In this document: piece by piece, positions 41,078 through 50,671 of the stretch
Layout of the letters: each line of letters starts with the position of its first letter
Numbering within the stretch: the stretch's first letter is position 1
Assembly: GCF_009932335.1 (NCBI RefSeq)
Contig: NZ_BLJF01000001.1
Coordinates: 2,356,001-2,420,000, forward strand
Origin: Pseudomonas asiatica
GTDB lineage: Bacteria; Pseudomonadota; Gammaproteobacteria; Pseudomonadales; Pseudomonadaceae
DNA: 64,000 nt
Reading direction: 5' to 3'
The notes under the pieces: model-generated
The model's input: only the letters and a program-made list of their open reading frames with translations
Told to the model about the DNA's origin: nothing
The model's database searches: none
Program-made: the position numbers and the translations under genes

Positions 41078-41941
41078 CTAGATGCCCTGGCCAGAGGCCT
41101 TTGCCTGCTGAGCCAGCTTTTCCAGCAATACCTTGGCCAGCGCCTTGTCCGAGAACGGGTTCTGCCCGGTGATGAGTTCGCGGTCCACCACCACATTGGG
41201 TTGCCAGGCCTTGGCGTAGCCCATGTCGCCCCCTGCCATTGCCATGGCGTTGGCCGGGTAGAACAGCAGCCGCTGGTCCTTGAGCGAACCTTCGAATACC
41301 TGCTCCTCCGGGTCGGAGAAAATGGTCATCTTGTAACCCTTGTACAACCAGTCGATGGCTGCCGGCTTTTCACCACGCGCCAGCGCCGACTGGTAGCTGG
41401 CCGGGTCCTGCTGGGCCGAGAGCAAGGCGATGGGGCCGTGGCAGATCGCGGCTGTAGGCTTGCCGGCTTGATGGAAATGCCGCAGCAAGGCACCCACGTC
41501 CGGGTTGTTGGCCAGGTCGATCAACGGCGCATGGCCGCCGGGGATGAACAGCCCGGCATAGCGGCCCAGGTCACCTGCCAGTACTTCTTTCACCGACAGG
41601 GTATCGTCAATGCCCGGCAAGCCTTGCACGACCTTCTCGATCCGGCGCATCTCCACCGCATCGCCGGCAAAGTAGCTCGGGTCGATCGAACGCTGGTCGA
41701 CACTCGGGGCATTACCCTTGGGGGTAACCAGCACCAGCTTGTAGCCAGCCTTGAGTAACTGGTCGGCAGGCACGCCGAATTCGTTCAGGTAGTAGCCGGT
41801 GGCGTAGCGCTTGCCGTCCTGCAGGGGCAACTGGTGCTCGCTGGACAACAGCACCAGCACCTCTCCCTTTGCCGCAGCGTGGGCGCCGGTGGCAAGCAGG
41901 GTGCTGGCAACAGCCAGGGCAAGCCGGGACATCTTGGTCAT
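41078..41941 (-). CDS. Exported DJ-1/PfpI family protein
   Basis: 287 residues; AGGAG precedes the ATG at 41941. A signal peptide (about 1-23, GAHA-AAKGE) is followed by a class I glutamine-amidotransferase-like domain with the nucleophile elbow AAICHGP (about residue 165) and FIPGGHAPL. Family members include Hsp31/YajL glyoxalase-deglycase proteins, which are usually cytoplasmic. A periplasmic form is less common. It is divergent from a LysR gene (101 bp gap) that probably regulates it. Confidence 0.85.
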   Translation of the reverse strand: MTKMSRLALAVASTLLATGAHAAAKGEVLVLLSSEHQLPLQDGKRYATGYYLNEFGVPADQLLKAGYKLVLVTPKGNAPSVDQRSIDPSYFAGDAVEMRRIEKVVQGLPGIDDTLSVKEVLAGDLGRYAGLFIPGGHAPLIDLANNPDVGALLRHFHQAGKPTAAICHGPIALLSAQQDPASYQSALARGEKPAAIDWLYKGYKMTIFSDPEEQVFEGSLKDQRLLFYPANAMAMAGGDMGYAKAWQPNVVVDRELITGQNPFSDKALAKVLLEKLAQQAKASGQGI

Positions 41942-42042
41942 GCAACAATCTCCTGATCAGGCAAATAGAGCTGTCCGCTCATGTTGGCGGGGATGCGTTC
42001 ATGCTAACGGCAAGGCTATGATTCGATAATTCGAAAGCTCTC

Positions 42043-42996
42043 ATGCCTGTGATCCAGAAAATGAATATCTCCAGCAAGGACTTCAACCTGCTGTACCTGT
42101 TCCATGTGCTGTACCAGGAACGCAACGCCACCTTCGCCGCCCAGCGCATGGCGCTGAGCCAGCCGGCCCTAAGCCACAAACTCAACAAGCTGCGCCATCA
42201 GTTTGGCGACCCGCTGTTCGTGCGCGCGCCCAGGGGCCTGACCCCGACGCCACGCGCCCACGAACTGGCGCCTGAGGTAGAACGCCTGGTCGTGGGCCTG
42301 GAAGGTTTTTATGAGCGCTGCGAAGGGCAGGACTTCCTCGCCCGCCCTGCCCGACTGCACCTGTACAGCACCGATTATGTGGAGCAGACCCTGTTGCCCA
42401 GGCTGCTGCCGATCCTGCGTAGCCAGGCACCGAACCTGACGCTGGTCACCTGCAACACCCGCGGTCTGCTGCCTCGCGAAGAACTGGAGAAAGGCACCTG
42501 TGACCTGGCCGTTGCCGGGTTCTACACCGACCTGCCGGAAACCTTCCACCAACAGCGCCTGCTCAGTGAACCCTTGGTAGTGCTGGCCTCGCGCAGCCAT
42601 CCAGGCCTGGAAAACGGCCTGGACCTCGATACCTTCCTTGCCAGCGACCACCTGCTTACCACCCTCACCGGCGACCTCGATGGCCTGGTCGACCGCGCCT
42701 TGCGCAGCCAGGGCATGCAACGGCGGGTCGTGGCTGGCCTGTCGAGTTTCCTGGCTCCCATGCGCCTGCTGCGCGGCACCGATCTGCTGCTCACCTGCCT
42801 GCGCTCACTGGCCACCGAAGCCGTCGAACGTGACGACGACCTGCTCATGTACCCGCTGCCGCTGACATTGCCAGCGATCGAGGTGATGCAGATCTGGCAC
42901 GAACGCACCCACGCCGACCCCTTGCGCCGCTGGTTTCGCCAACAGCTGTGGAACGTCGCCCAAGAGGCAGCCGCCTGCGCGAGTAACAATTTCTAA
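42043..42996 (+). CDS. LysR-family transcriptional regulator
   Basis: 317 residues, ATG at 42043; an ATG six codons on is an alternative. The N-terminal helix-turn-helix (FHVLYQERNATFAAQRMALSQPALSHKLNKLRHQF, about 20-65) and substrate-binding domain (about 100-300) resemble the NodD/LinR-type branch. It is divergent from the exported DJ-1 gene, its likely target. The gap holds the AT-rich motif ATTCGATAATTCGAA near 42021. Confidence 0.9.
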   Translation: MPVIQKMNISSKDFNLLYLFHVLYQERNATFAAQRMALSQPALSHKLNKLRHQFGDPLFVRAPRGLTPTPRAHELAPEVERLVVGLEGFYERCEGQDFLARPARLHLYSTDYVEQTLLPRLLPILRSQAPNLTLVTCNTRGLLPREELEKGTCDLAVAGFYTDLPETFHQQRLLSEPLVVLASRSHPGLENGLDLDTFLASDHLLTTLTGDLDGLVDRALRSQGMQRRVVAGLSSFLAPMRLLRGTDLLLTCLRSLATEAVERDDDLLMYPLPLTLPAIEVMQIWHERTHADPLRRWFRQQLWNVAQEAAACASNNF

Positions 42997-43044
42997 ACAA
43001 CGATGTGACATTTTTTTTCAGCTTTCTCGCCAAGGAGCTGTCAG

Positions 43045-44382
43045 ATGAAGGTCACGGTTTTCGGTACCGGCTATGTCGGCCTCACCCAGGCAGTGTGCCT
43101 GGCCCAGGTGGGCCATTCGGTGTTGTGCATGGATGTCGACGCCGAGCGGGTCGCCAGCCTCAATGCAGGCCATTGCCCGATCTTCGAGCCCGGCCTTGCG
43201 CCGATGCTGGAGAAGAACCTGGCGTGCGGTCGCCTTCGCTTCACCACCGACGCCAGCGAAGCGGCCAACTACGCAAAGGTGCAGTTCATTGCCGTCGGCA
43301 CCCCGCCTCAGGCCGATGGCAGCGCCGACCTGAAGCACGTGTTCGCCGTGGTCGACAGCATCCTCGAACATGCCGATGGCCCCAAGTTGATCGTCAACAA
43401 ATCCACCGCACCGGTTGGTACGGTGCACCGCATCAAGGCGCGCATCGCCCAGGCCGTGGCCGATACCAGCCGCTTGCGCGTCGTCAGCAACCCCGAGTTC
43501 CTCAAGGAGGGCTCGGCGGTCGATGACTGCATGCGCCCGGAGCGCATCATCATCGGTGGCGCGGAACCCGCCGAAGTAGAGCTGCTGCGCGAGCTGTACC
43601 TGCCGTTCAGCCGCAACCGCGAAAAACTGATGGTGATGGACGCGCGCAGCGCCGAGCTGACCAAGTACGCGGCCAACTGCATGCTGGCGACCAAGATCTC
43701 GTTCATCAACGAAATCGCCAACCTGGCCGAGCATCTGGGCGCCGACATCGAACTGGTGCGCCGCGGCATCGGCTCGGACCCGCGCATCGGCTACGACTTC
43801 ATCTATGCCGGCTGCGGCTTTGGCGGCTCATGCTTCCCCAAGGACCTGCAAGCCCTGCGCCGCAGCGCCGAGGCCGAGGGCTTCGAACCACAGTTGCTGC
43901 GTGCGGTGGAATCGGTCAACGAGCAGCAAAAGAACCGGCTGTTCGGCAAGATCCAACGCCACTACCCACGCGGCCTGCGAGGCAAGGTCTTCGCCGTGTG
44001 GGGGTTGTCGTTCAAGCCCAATACCAACGACATTCGCGAGGCCTCCAGCCGAGTCTTGCTGGAAGCGCTGTGGGCCGCCGGCGCGCGGGTGCAGGCCCAT
44101 GACCCGCAGGCCATGGAGGAAATCCAGCGGCACTATGGCGCCCGCGCCGACCTGCAACTGGTACCGCGCAAGGACGACGCGCTGCGCGGCGCCGATGCCC
44201 TGGTGATCATCACCGAATGGCAGGAATACCGCGTGCTCAACCTGGACAAGGTGCCGCAACAACTGGCCGACCGGGTGGTGTTCGACGGGCGCAACCTGTT
44301 CGAACCCGAGCACATGGCCGCCGCCGGCCTGACTTACTACGGCATCGGTCGCGGCCAGGTGCAGCCAGCATGCCCGTACTGA
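43045..44382 (+). CDS. ugd: UDP-glucose 6-dehydrogenase
   Basis: 445 residues; AAGGAG before the ATG. N-terminal Rossmann motif FGTGYVGL, NPEFLKEGSA, catalytic Cys263 in GCGFGGSCFPKD, and WGLSFKPNTNDIREA in the C-terminal domain. It oxidises UDP-glucose to UDP-glucuronate with NAD+, a precursor for exopolysaccharide or lipid modification. Its end overlaps the start of a truncated epimerase gene, so it once headed a sugar-nucleotide operon. Confidence 0.94.
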   Translation: MKVTVFGTGYVGLTQAVCLAQVGHSVLCMDVDAERVASLNAGHCPIFEPGLAPMLEKNLACGRLRFTTDASEAANYAKVQFIAVGTPPQADGSADLKHVFAVVDSILEHADGPKLIVNKSTAPVGTVHRIKARIAQAVADTSRLRVVSNPEFLKEGSAVDDCMRPERIIIGGAEPAEVELLRELYLPFSRNREKLMVMDARSAELTKYAANCMLATKISFINEIANLAEHLGADIELVRRGIGSDPRIGYDFIYAGCGFGGSCFPKDLQALRRSAEAEGFEPQLLRAVESVNEQQKNRLFGKIQRHYPRGLRGKVFAVWGLSFKPNTNDIREASSRVLLEALWAAGARVQAHDPQAMEEIQRHYGARADLQLVPRKDDALRGADALVIITEWQEYRVLNLDKVPQQLADRVVFDGRNLFEPEHMAAAGLTYYGIGRGQVQPACPY

Positions 44383-44480
44383 TTACCGGCGTGGCCGGCT
44401 TCATCGGCGACCACATTGCACGGCGCCTGTGCGAAGCAGGCATCGAGGTGGTCGCCGCATGGTACTTTGCTACGGCGTAA
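44370..44480 (+). pseudogene. Truncated NAD-dependent sugar-nucleotide epimerase remnant
   Basis: 36 codons beginning MPVLITGVAGFIGDHIARRL, the NAD-binding Rossmann start (GxxGxxG) of UDP-glucuronate epimerase/GalE-type enzymes. It then breaks off at a stop after AAWYFATA. The start overlaps the last codons of ugd, as in an intact ugd-epimerase operon. The homology ends where the convergent mqo gene begins (mqo stop at 44470). The rest was probably removed by a deletion or rearrangement. Confidence 0.75.
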
Positions 44481-46047
44481 CGGCGCCCTCGGGAGGATTC
44501 AGTTGCAACACCTCGTTGGTGTATGCCCACTCCTTCTGCACCTGGTCCGGGTGGTCGTTAAGGCGGATGCCGTAGGACGGGATGATCTGCCTGATCTTCG
44601 CCTGCCACTGCGGCGATGCCATCTTGTCCTTGAACACCTTGCTCAGCACATCGAGCATGATCGGCGGCGCGGTCGAGGCGCCAGGCGAAGCACCCAGCAA
44701 TCCTGCAATGCTGCCATCATTGGACGTCACCACTTCAGTGCCGAGCTTGAGCACACCACCCAATGCTTCGTCCTTCTTGATGATCTGCACCCGCTGGCCC
44801 GCCTGCCACAGCCGCCAGTCCTCCTTCTTCGCCTCGGGGAAGTAGGTGCGCAACGCTTCGAAACGGTCATCGTCAGATTGCAGCACCTGGCCGATCAGGT
44901 ACTGCACCAGGTCGAACTCGCGCACCCCAACCCTTACCATCGGCCAGGCATTGTGCACACTGGCGCTGGCGAACAGGTCAAGCAGCGAGCCCTGCTTGAG
45001 GAACTTGGTCGAGAAGGTGGCGAACGGCCCGAACAGGATCATGCGCTTGCCATCGAGCACACGGGTGTCCAGGTGCGGCACCGACATCGGTGGTGCGCCG
45101 GTGGCGGCGATACCGTAGGCCTTGGCCATGTGACGCTGGGCGATGGCCGGGTTGTCGGTGACCAGGAACGAACCACCGACCGGGAAACCGGCATAGTCCT
45201 TGGCCTCCTCGATACCCGACTTCTGCAGCAGTGGCAGCGCTGCACCACCTGCGCCGATGAACAGTAACCTGGCGTCGGTGGCCGCATTGCTGCCGTCCTT
45301 GAGGTTCTTGTATTCGACATGCCAGGAGCCGTCGTCGTTGCGGGTGATCGCCTGCACTTCGGTCGACAGCTTGAGGTCGAAGTTCGGCCGGGTCTGCAGA
45401 TAGCCCACGTATTGCCGGGTGATCTCGCCAAAGTTGACGTCGGTGCCGATCGGGGTCCAGGTCACGGCCAGTTTCTGGTTGGGGTCGCGGCCCTCCATCA
45501 TCAACGGTACCCACTTGCGGATCTGCTCGTGGTCCTCGGAGTACTGCATGGGCTTGAACAACGGACTGGCCTGCAGCGCCTCGTAGCGCTTCTTCAGGAA
45601 GCGAATGTTGTCGTCGCCCCAGACGAAGCTCATGTGCGGGGTAGTATTGATGAAGGAATGCGGGTTCTTCAGCACGCCCTGCTTGACCTGCCAGGCGAGG
45701 AACTGACGGGTGACCTGGAACGACTCGTTGATCTCCACCGCCTTGCTGATATCGACCTTGCCGTCCTTCTCCGGGGTGTAGTTCAGTTCGGCCAGGGCCG
45801 AGTGGCCGGTACCAGCGTTGTTCCAGCCGTTGGAGCTTTCTTCGGCGACCTTGTCCAGGCGCTCGACCATTTCCATCGACCAACCCGGCTCCAGCTCATT
45901 GAGCCAGACGGCCAGGGTTGAACTCATGATGCCGCCGCCCACCAGCATGACATCGACCCTTCTGGTTTCCGCGGCCTGGGCATCGAGCATGCCGAATGCC
46001 AAGGCCAGCCCGGTCAGCGCCAGTACCGGCTTGATGGTGATCCTCAT
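44470..46047 (-). CDS. mqo: Malate:quinone oxidoreductase
   Basis: 525 residues. FAD-binding motif [17 protein letters not shown] (about 34-50) follows a hydrophobic N-terminus (about 1-26) that looks like a signal or membrane anchor. Conserved segments are [22 protein letters not shown] and [10 protein letters not shown]. It oxidises malate to oxaloacetate and passes electrons to quinone. Its 3' end overlaps the epimerase remnant by 11 bp. An export-like N-terminus is unusual for Mqo, which is normally peripheral on the cytoplasmic face. Confidence 0.92.
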   Translation of the reverse strand: MRITIKPVLALTGLALAFGMLDAQAAETRRVDVMLVGGGIMSSTLAVWLNELEPGWSMEMVERLDKVAEESSNGWNNAGTGHSALAELNYTPEKDGKVDISKAVEINESFQVTRQFLAWQVKQGVLKNPHSFINTTPHMSFVWGDDNIRFLKKRYEALQASPLFKPMQYSEDHEQIRKWVPLMMEGRDPNQKLAVTWTPIGTDVNFGEITRQYVGYLQTRPNFDLKLSTEVQAITRNDDGSWHVEYKNLKDGSNAATDARLLFIGAGGAALPLLQKSGIEEAKDYAGFPVGGSFLVTDNPAIAQRHMAKAYGIAATGAPPMSVPHLDTRVLDGKRMILFGPFATFSTKFLKQGSLLDLFASASVHNAWPMVRVGVREFDLVQYLIGQVLQSDDDRFEALRTYFPEAKKEDWRLWQAGQRVQIIKKDEALGGVLKLGTEVVTSNDGSIAGLLGASPGASTAPPIMLDVLSKVFKDKMASPQWQAKIRQIIPSYGIRLNDHPDQVQKEWAYTNEVLQLNPPEGAVTP

Positions 46048-46158
46048 AACCTCCCCCTTGCCTCGTTGCTATCCGTAAGTCAGCCACAAGCTTAGATGAC
46101 GGATTTGGTCGGGCGTGGCTAGTGCACAATCACTTGCAATCCGTCACGTCTCAAAATA

Positions 46159-46174
46159 CTGTATGAATATTCAG
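46159..46174. promoter_or_regulatory. LexA (SOS) box upstream of the radical SAM gene
   Basis: CTGTATGAATATTCAG fits CTG-N10-CAG with an AT-rich centre and is extended symmetrically by TA on both sides. It lies 18 bp before the start codon of the DNA-repair-type radical SAM gene, where LexA would block transcription. The functional context supports an SOS-inducible pair of genes. Confidence 0.78.
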
Positions 46175-46191
46175 TATCACAGGTCAGACCC

Positions 46192-47412
46192 ATGCAACTC
46201 ATCGCCAAACTCGGCATCCTTGCCGATGCTGCCAAGTACGACGCATCCTGCGCCAGCAGCGGCGCGCCCAAACGCAACTCGCGCGGGGCTGATGGGCTGG
46301 GTGCTACCAATGGCATGGGCATCTGTCACAGCTACACCCCTGATGGGCGCTGCGTATCGCTGCTCAAGGTGCTGCTGACCAACTTTTGCCTCTACGACTG
46401 CCAGTACTGCGTCAACCGCCGATCCAGCAACGTGCCACGCGCACGCTTCAGCCCCGAGGAAGTGGTCCGGCTGACCCTGGACTTCTACCGGCGCAACTGC
46501 ATAAGCGGCCTGTTCCTCAGCTCCGGCATCATCCGTTCGGCGGACTACACCATGGAGCAGCTGGTCCGTGTGGCGCGGCTGTTGCGCGAAGAGCACGACT
46601 TCCGTGGCTACATCCACCTCAAGACCATCCCCGATGCCGACCCGTTGCTGATCGAGGAGGCAGGGCGCCTGGCAGACCGGCTCAGCGTCAACATCGAGCT
46701 GCCGACCGACGCCAGCCTGAAACGCCTGGCACCGGAAAAACAGGCGCACACGATTCGCCAGGCCATGGGCGTGATCCACCAGGGCCAGCAAGCTGTGGCC
46801 CACGAACCCAAGGCGCCGCGCTTTACCCCGGCCGGGCAAAGCACCCAGGTGATCGTCGGGGCCGACAGCACCGACGACAGCACACTGCTGCGCAATGCCG
46901 AATCGCTGTACCAAGGCTACGGCCTCAAGCGTGTGTACTACTCCGCCTTCAGCCCCATCCCTGACAGCCCCGGCAGCGTCCCCCTGGCCGCACCACCGCT
47001 GCTGCGCGAGCACCGTCTGTACCAGGCTGACTTCCTGTTGCGTGGCTATGGCTACAAGGCCGGCGAGCTGCTGGGCCAGAGCGGCAACCTGGCACTGGAC
47101 ATCGACCCCAAGCTGGCCTGGGCGCTGGCCAACCGCGACGTGTTCCCGCTGGATGTGAACCGTGCCGAGCCGGCGCTACTGGCGCGCATCCCCGGCATCG
47201 GCCTGCGCAGCGTGCAGCGCCTGGTAGCCCTGCGACGCGAACGGCGCATTCGGTACGATGACCTGATCCAGTTGCGCTGCGTGCTGGACAAGGCGCGGCC
47301 ATTCATTGTCACCAGCGACTACCGCCCGCCCCAGGCCGAACTGCGCAGCGGCCTGCTGAGGGCGCGCTTGCGTGAGCCGCAGGCCCCGGTGCAGATGGGT
47401 TTGTGGGGATGA
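46192..47412 (+). CDS. Putative DNA modification/repair radical SAM protein
   Basis: 406 residues. The radical SAM cluster CxxxCxxC is at Cys66, Cys70, Cys73 (NFCLYDCQYC). Further cysteines lie near residues 20 and 45 (ASCASSGAP, GICHSYTPDGRC). A C-terminal helix-hairpin-helix (LLARIPGIGLRSVQRLVALR, about 330-350) suggests DNA binding. This is the TIGR03916 type. It overlaps the TIGR03915-type gene by ATGA. A LexA box precedes it. The exact lesion or modification is not known to me. Confidence 0.88.
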   Translation: MQLIAKLGILADAAKYDASCASSGAPKRNSRGADGLGATNGMGICHSYTPDGRCVSLLKVLLTNFCLYDCQYCVNRRSSNVPRARFSPEEVVRLTLDFYRRNCISGLFLSSGIIRSADYTMEQLVRVARLLREEHDFRGYIHLKTIPDADPLLIEEAGRLADRLSVNIELPTDASLKRLAPEKQAHTIRQAMGVIHQGQQAVAHEPKAPRFTPAGQSTQVIVGADSTDDSTLLRNAESLYQGYGLKRVYYSAFSPIPDSPGSVPLAAPPLLREHRLYQADFLLRGYGYKAGELLGQSGNLALDIDPKLAWALANRDVFPLDVNRAEPALLARIPGIGLRSVQRLVALRRERRIRYDDLIQLRCVLDKARPFIVTSDYRPPQAELRSGLLRARLREPQAPVQMGLWG

Positions 47413-48245
47413 TCGCGCTCGATTGCGACGGCCTGTTCGCCACCTGGCGTGACCAGGCCCGGGTGTTGTTGGGGCATGGCATCGACCCGTCGGAGGTCAC
47501 CTGGGCGCAAGGGCCGGTGGCTGATTTGCTGGCCGTACCGACAGCGCTGCCGGAAGGCTCCGGTCCCTTTCGCGCCAAAGTGCCTGCGGCGCTGCTCGGC
47601 CAGCTGGAACAGGCGGCCCGCTACCGTGGCGAGCACCGCTGGAACCTGCTTTACGAGGTACTGTGGCGGGTGGCCCATGGCGACCGCACTGCAATGCTGC
47701 CGGGTGACCGATTGGGCAGTGAGCTGCATAGACGGATCAAGCAGGTCAATCGCGAAGCACACCACCTGCATGCGTTTGTACGCTTCGTACCACTACCCGA
47801 AGTATTGGCTGAACAGCTGCAACTCGACCTGGTGGCCTATCACGAGCCGGCGCATGACATTCTCGAAAGCGCCAGTGGGCATTTCGCCGACCGCCTGGGG
47901 CGTTTGCGCTGGATGATTGCCACGGCCCACGACGGCATACGCTTCGATGGCCAGGCATTCGACTACCAGCGACAGTGCCCCGAACCCTGGCGCCAATGGG
48001 CCCGCAACGCCGAAGACCCTGGTGCCGAATTATGGCGCACCTACTATCGTCATACCTTCAACCCCGCCCGCCTCAACCCCGACGCCTTGCGCTTGCACAT
48101 GCCCGGGCGGTTCTGGCGCCATTTGCCGGAGGGCATGCTGATTCCGCAGCTCGAAGGCCTGGCTCGGCAAGGCAAGCAACGGGACGGCCAAGCACTGGAG
48201 GTCGCCTCTCAGGCTGGCAAACAAATCAGCAGGCCCATACGGTAG
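47409..48245 (+). CDS. TIGR03915-type putative DNA metabolism protein (DUF4130)
   Basis: 278 residues from the ATG at 47409, overlapping the radical SAM stop. It contains YEVLWRVAHGDRTAMLPGD, HHLHAFVRFVPLP and a DILESASGHFADRLGRLRWMIATAH segment typical of the family that accompanies TIGR03916 radical SAM enzymes. In other bacteria it is often fused to a UdgX-type uracil-DNA glycosylase. Here it ends without that domain. It is presumably SOS-regulated with its partner. Confidence 0.85.
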   Translation: MIALDCDGLFATWRDQARVLLGHGIDPSEVTWAQGPVADLLAVPTALPEGSGPFRAKVPAALLGQLEQAARYRGEHRWNLLYEVLWRVAHGDRTAMLPGDRLGSELHRRIKQVNREAHHLHAFVRFVPLPEVLAEQLQLDLVAYHEPAHDILESASGHFADRLGRLRWMIATAHDGIRFDGQAFDYQRQCPEPWRQWARNAEDPGAELWRTYYRHTFNPARLNPDALRLHMPGRFWRHLPEGMLIPQLEGLARQGKQRDGQALEVASQAGKQISRPIR

Positions 48246-48280
48246 TTGCGTATTCGCAAACCTTGATCAGTGGCAGTTTC

Positions 48281-48363
48281 TTCGCGGGCATGCCCGCTCC
48301 CACAGGTATTGCACAGTTCTCGAAGTGTGTAGAGATCCGGCGGGAGCGGGCGCGCCCGCGAAA
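48281..48363. repeat. REP inverted pair upstream of the GH13 gene
   Basis: TTCGCGGGCATGCCCGCTCC and its opposed copy GGGAGCGGGCGCGCCCGCG lie in the 203 bp gap after the DNA-repair pair. Confidence 0.85.
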
Positions 48364-48448
48364 CAGCCAAAAGCAATCTCAAGCCGAACGATCAGCCGCC
48401 ACAGCCGTCATAACCTGAGCCGCTGCCGACACGCAAAGAGGACGCGAA

Positions 48449-50515
48449 ATGACCCAACCCGACCCGTCATACGTCAAATGGCTCGAAGACCGCGCCATGC
48501 TCAAGGCCTCCCAGCAACGCACCCACCTGTACTCGGGCCAGTCGCGCCTGTGGCAACAGCCCTACGCCGAAGCGCAGCCCCGCCGCGCCACTGAAATCGC
48601 TTCGGTCTGGCTGACCGTCTACCCCGATGCCATCATCGCCCCCGAAGGTTGTTCGGTGCTTGGCGCCTTGGGCCACGAGGCGCTGTGGAAGCGTTTGTCG
48701 GAGATCGGCATTCAGGGCCTGCACACCGGCCCGATCAAGTTATCCGGCGGCATTCGTGGCCGTGAACTCACCCCCAGCGTGGACGGCAACTTCGACCGCA
48801 TCAGTTTCGACATCGATCCGCTGTACGGCAGCGAGCAGGAGCTGATCCAGATGAGCCGCATGGCCGCCGCGCACAACGCCGTGACCATCGACGACCTGAT
48901 CCCCTCGCACACGGGCAAGGGCGCCGACTTTCGCCTGGCCGAGCTGGCCTACGGTCCCTATCCGGGGCTGTACCACATGGTCGAAATCCGCGAGGAAGAC
49001 TGGCCGCTGCTGCCCGAAGTGCCTGCCGGGCGCGACGCGGTCAACCTGCTGCCGGCCCAGTGCGACGAGCTCAAGGCCCGCCATTACATCGTCGGCCAGC
49101 TGCAACGGGTTATCTTCTTCGAACCAGGTGTGAAGGAAACCGACTGGAGCGCCACGCCGCCGGTGACCGGTGTAGATGGCAAGACCCGGCGCTGGGTGTA
49201 CCTGCACTACTTCAAGGAAGGCCAGCCATCGCTGAACTGGCTGGACCCGACCTTCGCCGCCCAGCAGATGATCATTGGCGATGCCCTGCACGCCCTGGAC
49301 TGCCTGGGTGCACGTGGCCTGCGCCTGGATGCCAACGGTTTTCTCGGTGTGGAGACCCGCGCCAGCGGCACTGCCTGGTCGGAAAGCCACCCGCTGTCGA
49401 TCGTCGGCAACCAACTGATCGGCGGCATGATCCGCAAGGCCGGCGGTTTCAGCTTCCAGGAACTGAACCTGACCCTCGACGACATCGCGCAGATGTCCAG
49501 GGGCGGTGCCGACCTGTCCTACGATTTCATTACCCGGCCGGCCTACCAGCATGCGCTGCTGACTGGCGACACCGAGTTCCTGCGCCTGATGCTCAAGGAG
49601 ATGCATGCTTTCGGCATCGACCCGGCCTCGCTGATCCATGCCTTGCAGAACCACGACGAGCTGACCGTGGAGCTGGTGCATTTCTGGACCCTGCATGCCC
49701 ACGACATGTACCTGTACAAAGGCCAGACCTTGCCCGGCGGCATCCTGCGCGAGCACATCCGCGAAGAGATCTACGAACGGCTGTCGGGCGAGCATGCACC
49801 ATACAACCTGCGCTTCGTCACCAATGGCATAGCCTGTACCACGGCCAGCCTGATCGCTGCCGCGCTGGGTATCCGCGACCTTGGGCAGATCGGGGTGGCA
49901 GAAATCGAGCTGATCCAGAAGGTGCACCTGCTGCTGGTCATGTACAACGCCATGCAGCCGGGTGTGGTGGCGCTGTCCGGCTGGGACCTGGTAGGCGCCC
50001 TGCCCTTGCCAGCCGAAGCGGTCGCCCAGCGGATGCTGGATGGCGATACCCGCTGGATTCACCGCGGCGGCTACGACCTGGCCGGGCTGGAGCCGCAGGC
50101 CCAGACGTCTGTGCGTGGCATGCCCCGAGCCCGGGCGCTGTATGGCAGCCTGGACAGCCAGCTGGAGAACGGCGATTCGTTTGCCTGCAAGGTGAAGAAG
50201 CTGCTGGCGGTGCGCCAGGCCTATGGCATTGCCACCAGCCGCCAGGTGCTGGTGCCCGAAGTCAGCAGCCCCGGCTTGCTGGTGATGGTGCATGAGCTGC
50301 CGGCCGGGCGTGGCATCCAGATCACTGCGCTGAACTTTGGCCAGGAAGTGATTGCCGAGGAGCTGCAACTGACCGGGTTCACGCCGGGGCCGGTGGTGGA
50401 CATGATCAATGAAACGGTCGAAGGGGATTTGACCGAGGATGGGCGGCTGATGGTGAACCTGGACCCGTATGAGGCGCTGTGCCTGCGGATCGTCAACAGC
50501 AGTGGGCATGTCTGA
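48449..50515 (+). CDS. GH13-family glucosyl enzyme, annotated in relatives as maltose alpha-D-glucosyltransferase
   Basis: 688 residues. GH13 regions are all present: region [10 protein letters not shown], region [11 protein letters not shown] with the nucleophile Asp (about 294), region III FQELN with the acid/base Glu, region IV LQNHDEL. Region I departs from the common DxxxNH. A C-terminal beta domain follows. It lacks the maltokinase fusion and other glycogen/trehalose genes nearby. It may be a trehalose-synthase-type enzyme acting in osmoprotection, a role its neighbour proP would suit. Substrate uncertain. Confidence 0.8.
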   Translation: MTQPDPSYVKWLEDRAMLKASQQRTHLYSGQSRLWQQPYAEAQPRRATEIASVWLTVYPDAIIAPEGCSVLGALGHEALWKRLSEIGIQGLHTGPIKLSGGIRGRELTPSVDGNFDRISFDIDPLYGSEQELIQMSRMAAAHNAVTIDDLIPSHTGKGADFRLAELAYGPYPGLYHMVEIREEDWPLLPEVPAGRDAVNLLPAQCDELKARHYIVGQLQRVIFFEPGVKETDWSATPPVTGVDGKTRRWVYLHYFKEGQPSLNWLDPTFAAQQMIIGDALHALDCLGARGLRLDANGFLGVETRASGTAWSESHPLSIVGNQLIGGMIRKAGGFSFQELNLTLDDIAQMSRGGADLSYDFITRPAYQHALLTGDTEFLRLMLKEMHAFGIDPASLIHALQNHDELTVELVHFWTLHAHDMYLYKGQTLPGGILREHIREEIYERLSGEHAPYNLRFVTNGIACTTASLIAAALGIRDLGQIGVAEIELIQKVHLLLVMYNAMQPGVVALSGWDLVGALPLPAEAVAQRMLDGDTRWIHRGGYDLAGLEPQAQTSVRGMPRARALYGSLDSQLENGDSFACKVKKLLAVRQAYGIATSRQVLVPEVSSPGLLVMVHELPAGRGIQITALNFGQEVIAEELQLTGFTPGPVVDMINETVEGDLTEDGRLMVNLDPYEALCLRIVNSSGHV

Positions 50516-50671
50516 GTTGGATTTGCCCCATTGCCTTCGCCGGTGAAGCTCTGAACGGCAGCCACGCGACTCCTGTGGGTTTCCAGTATCCTGACCAATG
50601 GCTGGCTTGCTTTTACCGCTCCACGGGCATAGCGTTCGGAAGTTTTCTTTTCCGTGCCCAGGAGCAACTCC

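Noticed and set aside
50516..50671. Possible FMN riboswitch before the riboflavin synthase gene
   Set aside because: The conserved FMN-element segments and multi-stem layout are not visible in this 156 bp.
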